Positions 8,691 to 17,829 of a DNA stretch of 64,000 bases are shown piece by piece. The stretch's first letter is position 1, and the number at the start of each line of letters is the position of its first letter. Source of the stretch: Acidobacteriota bacterium. GTDB lineage: Bacteria > Acidobacteriota > Blastocatellia > Pyrinomonadales > Pyrinomonadaceae. The stretch spans positions 2,395,001 to 2,459,000 of the forward strand of contig QQUY01000001.1 in assembly GCA_003385635.1 (NCBI GenBank), written 5' to 3'. Both the position numbers and the translations under genes were made by a program. Under the pieces are notes generated by a model, which did not search any database, was not told where the DNA came from, and saw only the letters and a program-made list of their open reading frames with translations.

Positions 8691-9810
8691 ACTTCTTCCC
8701 TTTTAGATTGTCAGGCAGCAAGCTCTCGTCCGTGTAGGCGTCGTAACCCTCACCGTACTTCAGGTCCTTCATCAGTTTCGTCGGAGCGTTCCGTATCGAG
8801 AGCGGGATCGGGAGATTACCGTGTTTCTTGACGTCGGACATCGCGTCCTTCAAGGCATTGTACGCCGAGCGGTCCTTCTTGCAGTTACACAGATAAGCAA
8901 CGCCGTGGGCGAGATTGATCGCTGCCTCGGGCAGCCCGATAGTTTCAACGGCCCGAAACACTTCGTTAGCGACGACAAGCGCCGTGGGCACAGCAAGCCC
9001 GATATCTTCCGAAGCGAAGATCACCATCCGCCGCGCGATGAACTTCGGATCCTCGCCGGAATCAAGCATCCGCGCGAGATAGTACATCGCGGCATCCGCC
9101 TGGCTGGCGCGCATGGACTTTATAAATGCACTGATCGTGTTGTAGTGCTCTTCGCCCTTCTTGTCATAGCGCAGGAACTTCGACTGCAACGCGTTCGTGA
9201 AGTTCTCGACCGAAAGATCTCCGTAAAGGTCCGCCGTGTTCTCGATCATCGTGATCGCCTGACGCGCGTCGCCGTTGGCCATTGAGATCAGCCAGTCTCG
9301 GGCCTCCTCGGACAAATCGAAGCCGGTCCTCCCGATGATCTCTGCCATCTCTTCATCAGAAAGTTCGTTCAACGTGAATACGCGCAGGCGGGAAAGCAGA
9401 GGCGAGATGACCTCAAAACTGGGATTTTCGGTCGTCGCGCCGATCAGTACGAGTGCGCCGCTTTCGACATACGGAAGCAGGAAATCCTGTTGGGCCTTGT
9501 TGAACCGATGGATCTCGTCGAGAAACAGCACCCGCGGCCGTTCATCAGGAGCCGGGGCATCGACTATCTTTCGAATGTCATTCTTTCCGGCAGTGACGGC
9601 AGAAAGCTCGTGCAACTCGGCGTTGATCGCTGAAGAGTAGATTCTCGCAAGGCTCGTTTTCCCTACTCCCGGCGGCCCCCACAGTACGAACGAAAAGACA
9701 GACCCGTTCTCGATCGCGAGACGGATCGGCTTTCCTTCGCCCGCGAGATGATCCTGCCCAACGAATTCCTCAAGGTTTGATGGCCTGATTCGGCTCGCCA
9801 AGGGTTCCAT
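8680..9810 (-). CDS. rarA: Replication-associated recombination ATPase RarA (MgsA)
   Basis: This 376-residue AAA+ protein is related to clamp-loader ATPases and acts at stalled replication forks together with SSB. The Walker A motif GPPGVGKTSLAR is at residues 45-56, Walker B VLFLDEIHRF at about 93-102, sensor 1 IGATTENPSF and the Arg-finger region PLLSRLRVF follow. The C-terminal RarA-specific segment (GVAYLCNCKKDRSAYNAL, then LPDNLKGKKYLK) is present, so although it is shorter than E. coli RarA (about 447) it looks complete. The TGA stop is followed at once by 9-bp repeats. Confidence 0.94.
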   Translation of the reverse strand: MEPLASRIRPSNLEEFVGQDHLAGEGKPIRLAIENGSVFSFVLWGPPGVGKTSLARIYSSAINAELHELSAVTAGKNDIRKIVDAPAPDERPRVLFLDEIHRFNKAQQDFLLPYVESGALVLIGATTENPSFEVISPLLSRLRVFTLNELSDEEMAEIIGRTGFDLSEEARDWLISMANGDARQAITMIENTADLYGDLSVENFTNALQSKFLRYDKKGEEHYNTISAFIKSMRASQADAAMYYLARMLDSGEDPKFIARRMVIFASEDIGLAVPTALVVANEVFRAVETIGLPEAAINLAHGVAYLCNCKKDRSAYNALKDAMSDVKKHGNLPIPLSIRNAPTKLMKDLKYGEGYDAYTDESLLPDNLKGKKYLK

Positions 9811-9946
9811 TGTCCGTATGGTAGCAAAATCAAACTGATGAATAACCCCAGAGTCCGTGCCTTTTGTCAGAACGAACGGCAGTGCGGTGTATTCTTCCCA
9901 GAATCAGAAATAGGATCTACTTGTTTAAAGAGAAAAGGAGGTCGGG

Positions 9947-10867
9947 ATGAGGATTATCCGAACGCTATTTTTTGTCGCCGTCTTGTTTGTACTTTCGGGA
10001 GTTTCATCTGCCGATGCCAATTTCGAACCGCAGAAGGGGAACGAGTTGCGTTTCGACCTGGTAAAGAATCAAATAGTCCTAAACGTCTCTATCCAAGGCA
10101 AGGGGACCTACCGAATGCTTCTCGATACAGGTGTGATCCCTTCTGTGATCGACATCGAACTTGCAAAGGAGCTCGGGCTGGAACTGGAAACAGACAAAGC
10201 CTCGAATGCCGCTGGGCGAGGTACCGGTTCGTTCCAGATCATTCCAACTATCATCCCGGACGTCTCTATCGGGCAGGAGAAGTTCGGCAACATTCGCGCA
10301 GTTACGAGCGACCTTAACCGGCTGAGCGGACCGCTGGGAGAAAAGCTTCACGGAATTCTTGGTTACAGCCTCCTGAAAGACCGGATCTTTCGAATCGATT
10401 ACAAGAACCGGACGATCGAGTTTCCGGTAGATAGAAAGGAACTGCTCAGGCGATTGAAAGGGACGGTCTATCTCGAGAAATTTACTTTTGAAAACTCCGA
10501 CATAATGCCGACTGTCAGGGGTCTTCGGGTTAACGGGAAAAAGCTCGTAGCGACCGTGGACACGGGTTCAAGCCTCAACGTTGAGATCTTTGACCACAGA
10601 CTTGCCGAAATCGGGCTCGAGCATCTGAGCGATGCCGGAACCGTAGCGGGCGTAGTCGGGGCAAGAGGCAAAGATTCGATCCGGGATGTAGAGGTCGAAA
10701 GGCTGTCGATCGGTCCGAATGCGTTCTCCACACAGGAAGTCTCGATCTCTGCCGTCCCGAACAAGGATCAGGTAAGAATGGGAAACATAGGGAACGGCTT
10801 TCTGAAGAATTTCGTGGTCAGCGTGAATTATAAAGACAAGGAATTCATCCTGGAGCCCGTCAGTTAG
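9947..10867 (+). CDS. Secreted two-lobed retropepsin-like aspartic protease
   Basis: This 306-residue protein starts with a signal peptide (about residues 1-24) behind a strong AGGAGGT ribosome-binding site. It holds two copies of a retropepsin-like fold. The first has LLDTGVIPSVID (D60-T61-G62) and the second ATVDTGSSLNVEIF (D205-T206-G207). Each lobe ends with a Gly-hydrophobic flap-type segment (GILGYSLLKD and GNIGNGFLKNF). Such single-chain proteins would form the pseudo-dimeric active site in cis and act outside the cytoplasm. The substrate is unknown. Its stop codon overlaps the stop of the convergent ino1 by a few bases. Confidence 0.82.
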   Translation: MRIIRTLFFVAVLFVLSGVSSADANFEPQKGNELRFDLVKNQIVLNVSIQGKGTYRMLLDTGVIPSVIDIELAKELGLELETDKASNAAGRGTGSFQIIPTIIPDVSIGQEKFGNIRAVTSDLNRLSGPLGEKLHGILGYSLLKDRIFRIDYKNRTIEFPVDRKELLRRLKGTVYLEKFTFENSDIMPTVRGLRVNGKKLVATVDTGSSLNVEIFDHRLAEIGLEHLSDAGTVAGVVGARGKDSIRDVEVERLSIGPNAFSTQEVSISAVPNKDQVRMGNIGNGFLKNFVVSVNYKDKEFILEPVS

Positions 10868-12045
10868 GGCCTTTTGCCCGTTTCTGAGAGCCAGGCATCG
10901 AGCAGAGCTTCCTGCTTGTGAAATGCTTGCTCGGGATCGCCGTTCTTCGTCATTGGGGATTTAAAGAAGACGGATAGCTGTTCCTGCACGCCGCCCTTTC
11001 CCCGTCTGGATGCTAAGTCCAGACAGCGTGCGATCTCGATCGCCAGGGGCGCGGCAAGAACCGAATCACGACAAAGGAAATTGACCTTGATCTGCATCGG
11101 CTGTCCGAGAAAGCCCGCAACGTCGATATTGTCCCACGCCTCTTTGTTGTCGCCTCGCGGCTTGTAATAGCGTATATCGACGATATGGTCTTCAACCTCG
11201 TATCCAAGAATGTTCCTGAGTACGGAGTGCTTTGTCTTCACCTTGGACCTCAGCGAGTCCTCATTCGATAGCGCAAGTCCGTCTCGGTTGCCAAGTATGT
11301 TAGTTGAATACCAGCCTTCAACCTTCAAGGCGCGGGATCTCAATGCGGGCGCGAGAACCGTTTTTACGAAGGTCTGACCCGTCTTCCCGTCTTTCCCGGC
11401 GACCGGCACGTTTTCCTTTTCCGCGAGTTCGGTGAGCGCCGGAAGATCTACAGACACGGAGGGCGTGAAATTTCCGTACGGAACACCCTCTTTGATCGCG
11501 GCATAGGCATAGGTCATCGCAGGTGAGATCTTTGCAGAATTGTCCGAGATCGCACGTTCGAATTCCTCGACGGTTTTTAATCCTTCCGATTCTTCCGTAG
11601 ATAGCTTTTCAGTCGATGCGAGGTTGATCATCACGACCTTTTCGCACCGTTCGCGAAAATTCCGCAGGTCTTTGCGGATCTGTTCGACCGCTTTGGCGTG
11701 GTCCGAAGCTTCAAAAATGTTATCGCCCTCTATGTTCGAAAGAAACGAGTTGTTGGCGACTGATCTCCAGGGCCTGACCTGCCTTAATGCAGGTTCGGCC
11801 GCAACAAATTGTTTGTGCGAGAGGACCTCGTGGCCTTCCGCGGCTTCGGCGAGATCGGCCGAGAACAGGTCCCAGCCCGCAAACACTATCTCATCATATG
11901 CGGCAAGTTCCGCACGTGACTCCGCAAGCGGAAGGCCTTCGGTTCCGATCAATCCCTGCTTTAGCAGTTCGATCCCCGCGACCATCGTCGTACCCACAGC
12001 GCCGCCGAGGCCAACGACAGCAATGCCAAGTTTCCGTTTCTGCAT
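10864..12045 (-). CDS. ino1: Inositol-3-phosphate synthase
   Basis: This 393-residue NAD-dependent enzyme would convert glucose-6-phosphate to 1L-myo-inositol-1-phosphate, the first step toward inositol lipids or inositol-based solutes. The dinucleotide loop VGLGGAVGTTMVAGI is at about residues 10-24. Family hallmarks follow: AGKDGKTGQTFVKTVLAPAL, STNILGNRDGLAL and KVNFLCRDSVLAAPL. It belongs to the bacterial group, shorter than eukaryotic MIPS. The neighbouring pgi connects to the same substrate pool, but the genes are not in one operon. Confidence 0.92.
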   Translation of the reverse strand: MQKRKLGIAVVGLGGAVGTTMVAGIELLKQGLIGTEGLPLAESRAELAAYDEIVFAGWDLFSADLAEAAEGHEVLSHKQFVAAEPALRQVRPWRSVANNSFLSNIEGDNIFEASDHAKAVEQIRKDLRNFRERCEKVVMINLASTEKLSTEESEGLKTVEEFERAISDNSAKISPAMTYAYAAIKEGVPYGNFTPSVSVDLPALTELAEKENVPVAGKDGKTGQTFVKTVLAPALRSRALKVEGWYSTNILGNRDGLALSNEDSLRSKVKTKHSVLRNILGYEVEDHIVDIRYYKPRGDNKEAWDNIDVAGFLGQPMQIKVNFLCRDSVLAAPLAIEIARCLDLASRRGKGGVQEQLSVFFKSPMTKNGDPEQAFHKQEALLDAWLSETGKRP

Positions 12046-12138
12046 AGAAACGAAGATTTTACAACTCCGCGATGTATTTGACCAAAGTCAATGTCCTTCC
12101 TAAACGCAGCGACCCCGCTATGCTAGAATCTGCCGCAT

Positions 12139-12924
12139 ATGACCAAGCAAGTCTTTTCAACGGATATATTTGAAGGGAAGGTAGCGTTTGTCACCGGAGG
12201 CGGGACGGGCATCACAGGAGGGGTCGCAAGGGCACTGGCCGGACACGGCGCGAAGGTCGCCATCACATCCCGCAAGATCGAGAATCTCGAGCAGATGAAA
12301 TCGGTCATTGAGGAAGACGGCGGTGAATGCCACGCGGTTTCAGCAGATGTCAGGGACTACGAAGCAGTCGAGCGCGCGATATCTGAATCGGTAGACGCTT
12401 TTGGAAAGATCGATATCGTCGTTAACGGAGCCGCCGGCAATTTCCTTTGTTTCGCGAATGAACTCTCGGCAAACGGATTTGGCACTGTCGTGGATATCGA
12501 TACTAAAGGCACTTTCAACGTTTGCCGTGCGGCGTTCGAGCAATTGAAAGCTAACGAAGGACAGATACTCAATATTTCCGCGACGCTACATTATCTGGGA
12601 ACGCCGATGCAGATCCACGTCTCAGCGGCCAAGGCCGGTGTCGACGCGATAACGAGGAATCTGGCGGTCGAATGGGGTCGCTACGGGATACGCGTTAACG
12701 GAATCGCGCCTGGTCCGATCGAAGATACCGAGGGAATGAAGCGCCTTCTGCCTCCGCAGCTGAAGGAGAGCCTAACAAAACGGATTCCATTGAAGCGGTT
12801 CGGAAGGATCAAGGATATAGAGGATGCCGCGCTGTTTATCTGCTCGCCGGCGGCTTCTTATATTTCCGGTGTCACTCTCGTCGTCGACGGCGGGCAATGG
12901 CTGAAAGGCACGTCGTTGTCGTGA
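12139..12924 (+). CDS. SDR oxidoreductase, 2,4-dienoyl-CoA reductase-like
   Basis: This 261-residue short-chain dehydrogenase resembles the peroxisomal-type (DECR2) 2,4-dienoyl-CoA reductases, which use NADPH to remove double bonds during beta-oxidation of unsaturated fatty acids. The nucleotide motif TGGGTGITGGVARALA is at about residues 16-31. NGAAGNFLCFANELSANGF and ISATLHYLGTPMQIHVSAAK match the DECR2 group, which lacks the usual catalytic tyrosine spacing of classical SDRs. Acyl-CoA dehydrogenases elsewhere in the window fit this role. The TGA stop starts a 9-bp repeat array. Confidence 0.88.
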   Translation: MTKQVFSTDIFEGKVAFVTGGGTGITGGVARALAGHGAKVAITSRKIENLEQMKSVIEEDGGECHAVSADVRDYEAVERAISESVDAFGKIDIVVNGAAGNFLCFANELSANGFGTVVDIDTKGTFNVCRAAFEQLKANEGQILNISATLHYLGTPMQIHVSAAKAGVDAITRNLAVEWGRYGIRVNGIAPGPIEDTEGMKRLLPPQLKESLTKRIPLKRFGRIKDIEDAALFICSPAASYISGVTLVVDGGQWLKGTSLS

Positions 12925-13008
12925 GTCGATTAAGTCTATTCAGTCTGTTGAGTCTGTTGAGTCTGTTCAGTCTGTTGAGTCTTTTCAGTCTGTTGAGTCC
13001 GTGAGGTC
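12922..13008 (+). repeat. Stop-anchored 9-bp array after the SDR gene
   Basis: The array begins exactly at the SDR stop (TGAgtcgattaagtctatt) and continues as gtctgttga/gtctgttca/gtcttttca units to the 3' end of the four-helix-bundle gene. The period of nine keeps stops in the same reading frame. Its first 20 bases are almost the same as those of the array after the gene at 13561, read on the other strand. Confidence 0.85.
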
Positions 13009-13371
13009 TTAGTTCTTCAAGTGTCTTATTAGACCAAAGATCATTTTCGACACTTCCTCAAGATCCGCACTGAGTCCATCGAAGCTGGATCGACTCACGT
13101 AGCCTTGATCAAGAGCGACGTAAAGATGTGACCTAACCTCCGCCGCAGAACTGCGCGAAATATTGAGAAAATACAGAAAGTCTTTGTCTGAACGCCGTAC
13201 GAATCCCTCCGCAAGGTTGGCCATTACTGAAACAGAAGATCTACGAATCTGATCTCGCAGACCGAAATCTTTTGCGAAATCACCTTCGTTTGTTAGATCG
13301 TAAACACGGTTCGTGATCCTTCGCGCTTTCTTCCAAGCGAGAAGGTCTTCAAACTTCTTAACTGTAGGCAT
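13009..13371 (-). CDS. Four-helix bundle protein of the 23S rRNA intervening-sequence (S23/TIGR02436) family
   Basis: This 120-residue protein matches the small basic four-helix-bundle family first seen inside intervening sequences of 23S rRNA genes and related to the Avd accessory proteins of diversity-generating retroelements. Hallmarks are KKFEDLLAWKKARRITNRVY, FGLRDQIRRSSVSVMANLAE and FLYFLNISRSSAAEVRSHLY. A GGAGG site lies 8 bp before the ATG. No 23S rRNA gene or reverse transcriptase is near. The gene sits between inverted 9-bp arrays, an arrangement that recalls the complementary ends of rRNA intervening sequences. The molecular function of stand-alone copies is not established; nucleic-acid binding is the usual proposal. 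Confidence 0.92.
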   Translation of the reverse strand: MPTVKKFEDLLAWKKARRITNRVYDLTNEGDFAKDFGLRDQIRRSSVSVMANLAEGFVRRSDKDFLYFLNISRSSAAEVRSHLYVALDQGYVSRSSFDGLSADLEEVSKMIFGLIRHLKN

Positions 13372-13473
13372 TGTGAGGAACCTCCAATTTGTGGTTTTTG
13401 GGTTGGATGAAGCTACCGAACTAACAGCGAAATTATGAGAAGCACTTAGTCAGTCGCGGGGAAAAATATAAGC

Positions 13474-13563
13474 TCAGACTCAACAGACTGAATAGACTCA
13501 ACAGACTGAATAGACTCAACAGACTGAATAGACTCAATAGACTCAACAGACTCAATCGACTCA
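13474..13563 (-). repeat. Stop-anchored 9-bp array, inverted partner of 12922-13008
   Basis: Read on the minus strand the array starts at the TGA of the 550-residue gene (TGAgtcgattgagtctgtt) and runs through repeated gtctattga/gtctattca/gtctgttga units toward the four-helix-bundle gene. It is the mirror image of the array behind the SDR gene, so 13009-13371 is enclosed by about 85-bp inverted arms. Confidence 0.85.
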
Positions 13564-15213
13564 ATTTTCTTCCGTCGCTTTCAACAGCGACTCGATAAGC
13601 GAAAGCCTGGTGTGGGCGCGTACCTCCGGGCGATCGAAGCGGTCTGAAAGATCTGCCAGACGCTCCACGTCTTCTGCCGCCAGACCAAGCACGACTGTCT
13701 CAGGAAAGTTAAAATACCCGGTAAATTGCCTTGCGTAGCGGTTCATCAGCATCTCGCCGTTCTCTACTGAACGACCGTTCCCCGAATATTCTGCGAACCT
13801 CACATATCCGTCGATCACTCCGTTCAGGCGGTAAGCCATTTCTTCGTAGATAGTGAAAGCCCTGTCAGGATCGACTGTTGAATACGCGTGAGCGACCGTC
13901 ATTGCCGCTCGGTAGTCCGACCTGTCCTTCGGCGTGGGCCGGAGATACATTTCGGCTTCCCTCAACAGCGATTGAGCCTCTTCCGGTTCTCCCGCCTTGA
14001 ACGCCCTCACCGCAAGCGCTGCGAGATTCGTGTATCGGTGGCGATCATCGTCCACTGAGAGAATCCTGTCCTTCGCAGCTGCGATCGCGGATTTTCTTTC
14101 ATCGGAAGAAGCCTCGCCGTCGCTCACTGCGTCATAAAGCCTTCCCAGATCTTCCCGTTCCTGGTTCGCCGCCGCGCGGGCCTCGTTCCTCGTCATCCTC
14201 GCCGTGTCTGTTGATCCCGCGCTAGTCCCTTCGGGTGCAGAACCGCGATTCCTTCGGCTGTTTTCTCTCGCAGCCCGGCGTTCTTCGAACGCCGAGGATA
14301 TCCTCGAAGAAGCACCTGCCGAGTAGCGGTCGAGTGCCGTTAGCACTGCCGAAGGAAGCGATGTGTACTTGCTTCGCGGATCGAGCACAGCGGTGGAAAT
14401 AACCGAAGTCAGTGAACGCATTGCGGAAGAATCGAACATCGGAACGGTCTGATCAACAGAGGACAGGCCCATCTGGAAAAACCGCGTAACGATCCATAGG
14501 CGGCCGGGGTCCAGAGGTTCGGAAAGGAGCCGTTCGACGATCAGTTCGCCAAAATCCTGACCCTTCGCCTTGTCCTTCCGATAAATGTTGCTCAGTATTC
14601 CCGTTAGGTCAGACGAGACTCCCTTCTTAAGTTTCTCAGTTCCAAGCTCGATCGCTTTCTCAATATCGTTCGCTGCTACCTTCTTTTCAATGGTCGTCTC
14701 CAGATTCCGGTTGTCACGAAGCGCCCGCTCAATAAGCTTTGCGTTGGTGAACATCTCCGCTGTCTCGCGAACGAACGCCCTGGCCTGCTCCGGCGAGTAT
14801 CCGGCAAGAGTGCTTACGAACTGCTTCCGTAGCGAGAAAGCATTATTCGTTTTTGAGCGAAGTCCTGACGATCTTCCGCGGTTCCCGCTCACCACGCGCG
14901 CGGCTTCAGCCCGGTTTGTCTCAATGTCGATCTCAGCAAGAAACCGTTTTACATCTTCCGCTGCCCCGCCGAGCAATGCCCAAGTGAGTTCCTCGTCGAT
15001 CTCCCAACTCATGTCTGCCAATTTCAAATATCCGTTGACACGGTTTGAGGTTGACGAAAGGGTCGGGATCAAGGCCGCCGTTTCACGGACCATCTTCTCG
15101 ACCTCGGTCCTTAGCTCTACAGGGTCCGGCGTTTCGTTTTCTACCTGAAATGCCGACGTCTGGGAAACAAATGCCAGTGCCAGTAAAAATAGAAGTGCAA
15201 GTGGTCTGCGCAT
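13561..15213 (-). CDS. Secreted alpha-helical protein of unknown function (paralogue of 15216-17057)
   Basis: This 550-residue protein has a signal peptide (MRRPLALLFLLALAFVSQTS). The rest is rich in Ala, Glu, Arg and Leu and probably all helical, with stretches resembling degenerate TPR or HEAT-like repeats (AAKDRILSVDDDRHRYTNLA, AVRAFKAGEPEEAQSLLREA). No catalytic motif was recognised. Its C-terminus (ADLSDRFDRPEVRAHTRLSL) matches that of the upstream gene (KAIADKFDRPEIRIMAKTLV), so the two are diverged paralogues. The start lies 2 bp after the upstream stop, indicating translational coupling. Confidence 0.75.
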   Translation of the reverse strand: MRRPLALLFLLALAFVSQTSAFQVENETPDPVELRTEVEKMVRETAALIPTLSSTSNRVNGYLKLADMSWEIDEELTWALLGGAAEDVKRFLAEIDIETNRAEAARVVSGNRGRSSGLRSKTNNAFSLRKQFVSTLAGYSPEQARAFVRETAEMFTNAKLIERALRDNRNLETTIEKKVAANDIEKAIELGTEKLKKGVSSDLTGILSNIYRKDKAKGQDFGELIVERLLSEPLDPGRLWIVTRFFQMGLSSVDQTVPMFDSSAMRSLTSVISTAVLDPRSKYTSLPSAVLTALDRYSAGASSRISSAFEERRAARENSRRNRGSAPEGTSAGSTDTARMTRNEARAAANQEREDLGRLYDAVSDGEASSDERKSAIAAAKDRILSVDDDRHRYTNLAALAVRAFKAGEPEEAQSLLREAEMYLRPTPKDRSDYRAAMTVAHAYSTVDPDRAFTIYEEMAYRLNGVIDGYVRFAEYSGNGRSVENGEMLMNRYARQFTGYFNFPETVVLGLAAEDVERLADLSDRFDRPEVRAHTRLSLIESLLKATEEN

Positions 15214-15215
15214 AA

Positions 15216-17057
15216 CTAAAATCCTGTGATCAAGTCCAGTCCGCCAGCGGCATCCGGATCCTTCTCGCCCAGCACAACCCCGATAACGAGGGTTTTTGCC
15301 ATAATACGGATCTCGGGCCGGTCGAACTTGTCCGCGATCGCCTTCGTCCGCCTAAAGTCAGCTTCTGCAAGTCCCGTGATAGTTCTGTCTCCGCCAAGCA
15401 GCATCCCGGTGATGCCTGAGGTCATGCCGCCCGCAAAAGCTCCGACCAATACTTCGCCGTCCTGGACGATGTTCTCATCAACATCGATGAACTCTGCGAT
15501 CGTGATACCGGAATTTATGACCTCGTTGATACGATAGACCGCATCTTCAAGCTTTGCGAAAGCGATATCCGGAGAGATCTCGACCACCCCTCCCGCAAAG
15601 GCCCAAATACTGAGGAAATCTATAAAGTGCCGTGGATTCGATGCCAGTTCCCCGGCCGCCTCACTTACGAGCTCTTTTGCTAATTCTTCATCGCCGAGCT
15701 TTTTCAGTGTTACCGCTGTAGCCGTTAGTATCGTGATCTTTGCCATCGGCATTTTTGCCGAATCTGCCGATGCTCTGGCAGCGCTCACGATCTCTCGTTT
15801 TTCCTCGTCGGTGATGTCCTCTCCGCCGCTCTCTGATAACTCCTTTAGGAGCGCCTGCTGCTCAGAAAGTTCGCCGACACCCAGCCCTTCGATGCTCAGT
15901 TCGCTGTCTTCCCCGTCTTCGTCTCCTGAACCGGCAGCAGCCGCTGCGGCCGTTCTCCTTTCCGCATCCTCGGCTTCCGAAGCCTCCAGCTGTTCTCTGA
16001 GACGGAGGGTTTTCGCGCTGATGGATCGGTCGACCTTTTCAAATTTCTTGACGATCCTTTCCGCCTGGGATTCCGAAAACGGACGGACGACGGCAGCATA
16101 CCGATTCGCAGTGTCGCTATCGATGTCCTCCTCTCGAAGCACCGCGCGGGCGAACGAACCGGCGTGCGAGCTGGCGGTGTTTTTGTCCACTACCGGGTTG
16201 TTGTCCGGCTTTCCGTTATCCTCTGGTTCGGAGTTCGCATACTCCAGCAAGGAGACGTGAGCGCTGAAGTTGGGCTTAAGTCCGTCAACGTCCCTGCTCG
16301 CGGCTGAAAACACGTCTCTTGCGAATCCTTCCGCTTCTTTGCTGCCCGATCCGTGAAGCAGTTTCAAAAGAGCCAGCGAGGACTCATCGAATCCGTCCTT
16401 AAGCAGGCGCCGACCGAGTTCGCGCGCGGTTTCTCCGTCCTTCACGCCGTAACGTTCCACGATCATCGTCTTGATCTCAAGATCCGACGCCTCCACGCGT
16501 TCTGCGAAGACTCCGCCCCGAACCGCAGTAGCAGTCGCATTGACGAACTCGAGAGCGAGAAGAGGATCCTTTGCCGCCGCCGCGTTCGCCAGATTCTTCC
16601 TTACAGTCAACGCCTGGACCATCCGCTGAAGAGCCCGGCGTTTTGGGTCGTTTCCGCTGAAGAACGGAAGATAGTCGTCGTTTGCGCCGTCGTAACCGAC
16701 CGCGTTCAGCTGAGTAGAATACGTGGTGAACAGCTGGATGAACGAATTGGTGAGGACCTGAAACATCTCCTTTGCCTCATCGCGGTCGTGTGCCCACATT
16801 ATCCCTACGAGGTCCGCTGCAAGACTGATCCGGTTCTCTGGCGTTCGGAGCGTCTCGATCTCGCGCGCCGTTTCCCGGAGGGCCTCTAGTGCAAGGGCCT
16901 TTACCTTTTCGGCTTTCTCATTCTTTTCCTTTTCTTTTTCTGATGTCTCCGGAACAGATACTTCCGGGGGCTCTGGTATCGAAACGACCTGTGCAACTGC
17001 GCCAGGAACAAGCAGCAGAAATACCGCAAAGAAAAGGAACGAAATATTTCTTCTCAT
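15216..17057 (-). CDS. Secreted alpha-helical protein of unknown function (paralogue of 13561-15213)
   Basis: This 613-residue protein has a signal peptide ending near GAVAQ (about residue 22). It continues with a Glu/Lys-rich stretch, then a long helical body with the same layout as its downstream paralogue: an N-terminal segment about a regular interval of work (AADLVGIMWAHDRDEAKEMF), an acidic Ala-rich linker near residues 360-400, and a C-terminal FDRPEIR motif. No enzyme motif is visible. The pair forms an operon that ends in a 9-bp repeat array. Periplasmic or lipid-independent export is likely, since no lipobox or anchor was seen. Confidence 0.75.
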   Translation of the reverse strand: MRRNISFLFFAVFLLLVPGAVAQVVSIPEPPEVSVPETSEKEKEKNEKAEKVKALALEALRETAREIETLRTPENRISLAADLVGIMWAHDRDEAKEMFQVLTNSFIQLFTTYSTQLNAVGYDGANDDYLPFFSGNDPKRRALQRMVQALTVRKNLANAAAAKDPLLALEFVNATATAVRGGVFAERVEASDLEIKTMIVERYGVKDGETARELGRRLLKDGFDESSLALLKLLHGSGSKEAEGFARDVFSAASRDVDGLKPNFSAHVSLLEYANSEPEDNGKPDNNPVVDKNTASSHAGSFARAVLREEDIDSDTANRYAAVVRPFSESQAERIVKKFEKVDRSISAKTLRLREQLEASEAEDAERRTAAAAAAGSGDEDGEDSELSIEGLGVGELSEQQALLKELSESGGEDITDEEKREIVSAARASADSAKMPMAKITILTATAVTLKKLGDEELAKELVSEAAGELASNPRHFIDFLSIWAFAGGVVEISPDIAFAKLEDAVYRINEVINSGITIAEFIDVDENIVQDGEVLVGAFAGGMTSGITGMLLGGDRTITGLAEADFRRTKAIADKFDRPEIRIMAKTLVIGVVLGEKDPDAAGGLDLITGF

Positions 17058-17244
17058 CTTATTACCGCCGTTGGGAGTTTATATTTGAATCGCACCGCGA
17101 GATTCGATTCACCAATTCTACTTTCAATTCGATGTACAGTAAACGAAACTTCGGATAAACGGATCGATCTGCGGACTGCCCTGTTCGTCCGCCCGGCTAC
17201 CTTCGTGCATCGCCAAGAAGCATCCGAATAGTTAAACTATCGGC

Positions 17245-17829
17245 GTGCTCCTCGTCATAGACAATTACGACTCGTTCACTTACAACCTCGTCCAGTATCT
17301 CGGCGAACTGGGTGCAGAGATGAAGGTATTCCGCAACGATGAGATCTCGGTCGATGAGATCGGGGACGGGTTGGTGCCAAAGCAGATACTGATCTCCCCC
17401 GGTCCGGGCATACCCGAGAATGCGGGAATCTCAATGTCAGTTGTCGAAAGATTCGCAGGCGAGATTCCGATTTTGGGGGTCTGCCTCGGCCACCAGGCGA
17501 TCGGAAAGGTTTTTGGCGGCAATGTCGTCCGCGCGCCCGAACCTGTGCACGGCAAACCCTCGACCGTGAAACACGACGACAAGGGCGTATTCAAGGGCAT
17601 TCCCCAGGGGTTCGAAGCCGGTAGGTATCATTCGTTGGTTGTAGACCGTTTGACCTTTCCTGTAGACCTCGAGGTTTCCGCAGAGACTGAAGAAGGGATC
17701 ATTATGGGGCTCAGGCACAGAGAATTTCCGGTCGAAGGGGTTCAGTTCCATCCGGAATCGATCCTCACCCCTGAAGGAAAAAGGATCCTGAACAACTTCC
17801 TAGAACAAACGACTCCATCACCTGCCTAA
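17245..17829 (+). CDS. trpG: Glutamine amidotransferase of anthranilate / aminodeoxychorismate synthase
   Basis: This 194-residue class I glutaminase would release ammonia from glutamine for anthranilate (TrpG) or 4-amino-4-deoxychorismate (PabA) synthesis; the two roles cannot be told apart here because no trpE/pabB is in the window. The start [19 protein letters not shown] is diagnostic. The nucleophile elbow [10 protein letters not shown] is at about residues 77-86 and the His-Glu pair lies in [10 protein letters not shown] near residue 172. It starts with GTG. The stop abuts the GTG of lpxK with no gap. Confidence 0.93.
   Translation: MLLVIDNYDSFTYNLVQYLGELGAEMKVFRNDEISVDEIGDGLVPKQILISPGPGIPENAGISMSVVERFAGEIPILGVCLGHQAIGKVFGGNVVRAPEPVHGKPSTVKHDDKGVFKGIPQGFEAGRYHSLVVDRLTFPVDLEVSAETEEGIIMGLRHREFPVEGVQFHPESILTPEGKRILNNFLEQTTPSPA

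Noticed and set aside
12922-13563. CRISPR-like or VNTR minisatellite interpretation of the 9-bp arrays
   Set aside because: There are no spacers. They are simple short-period arrays in inverted orientation; they are reported as repeats instead.
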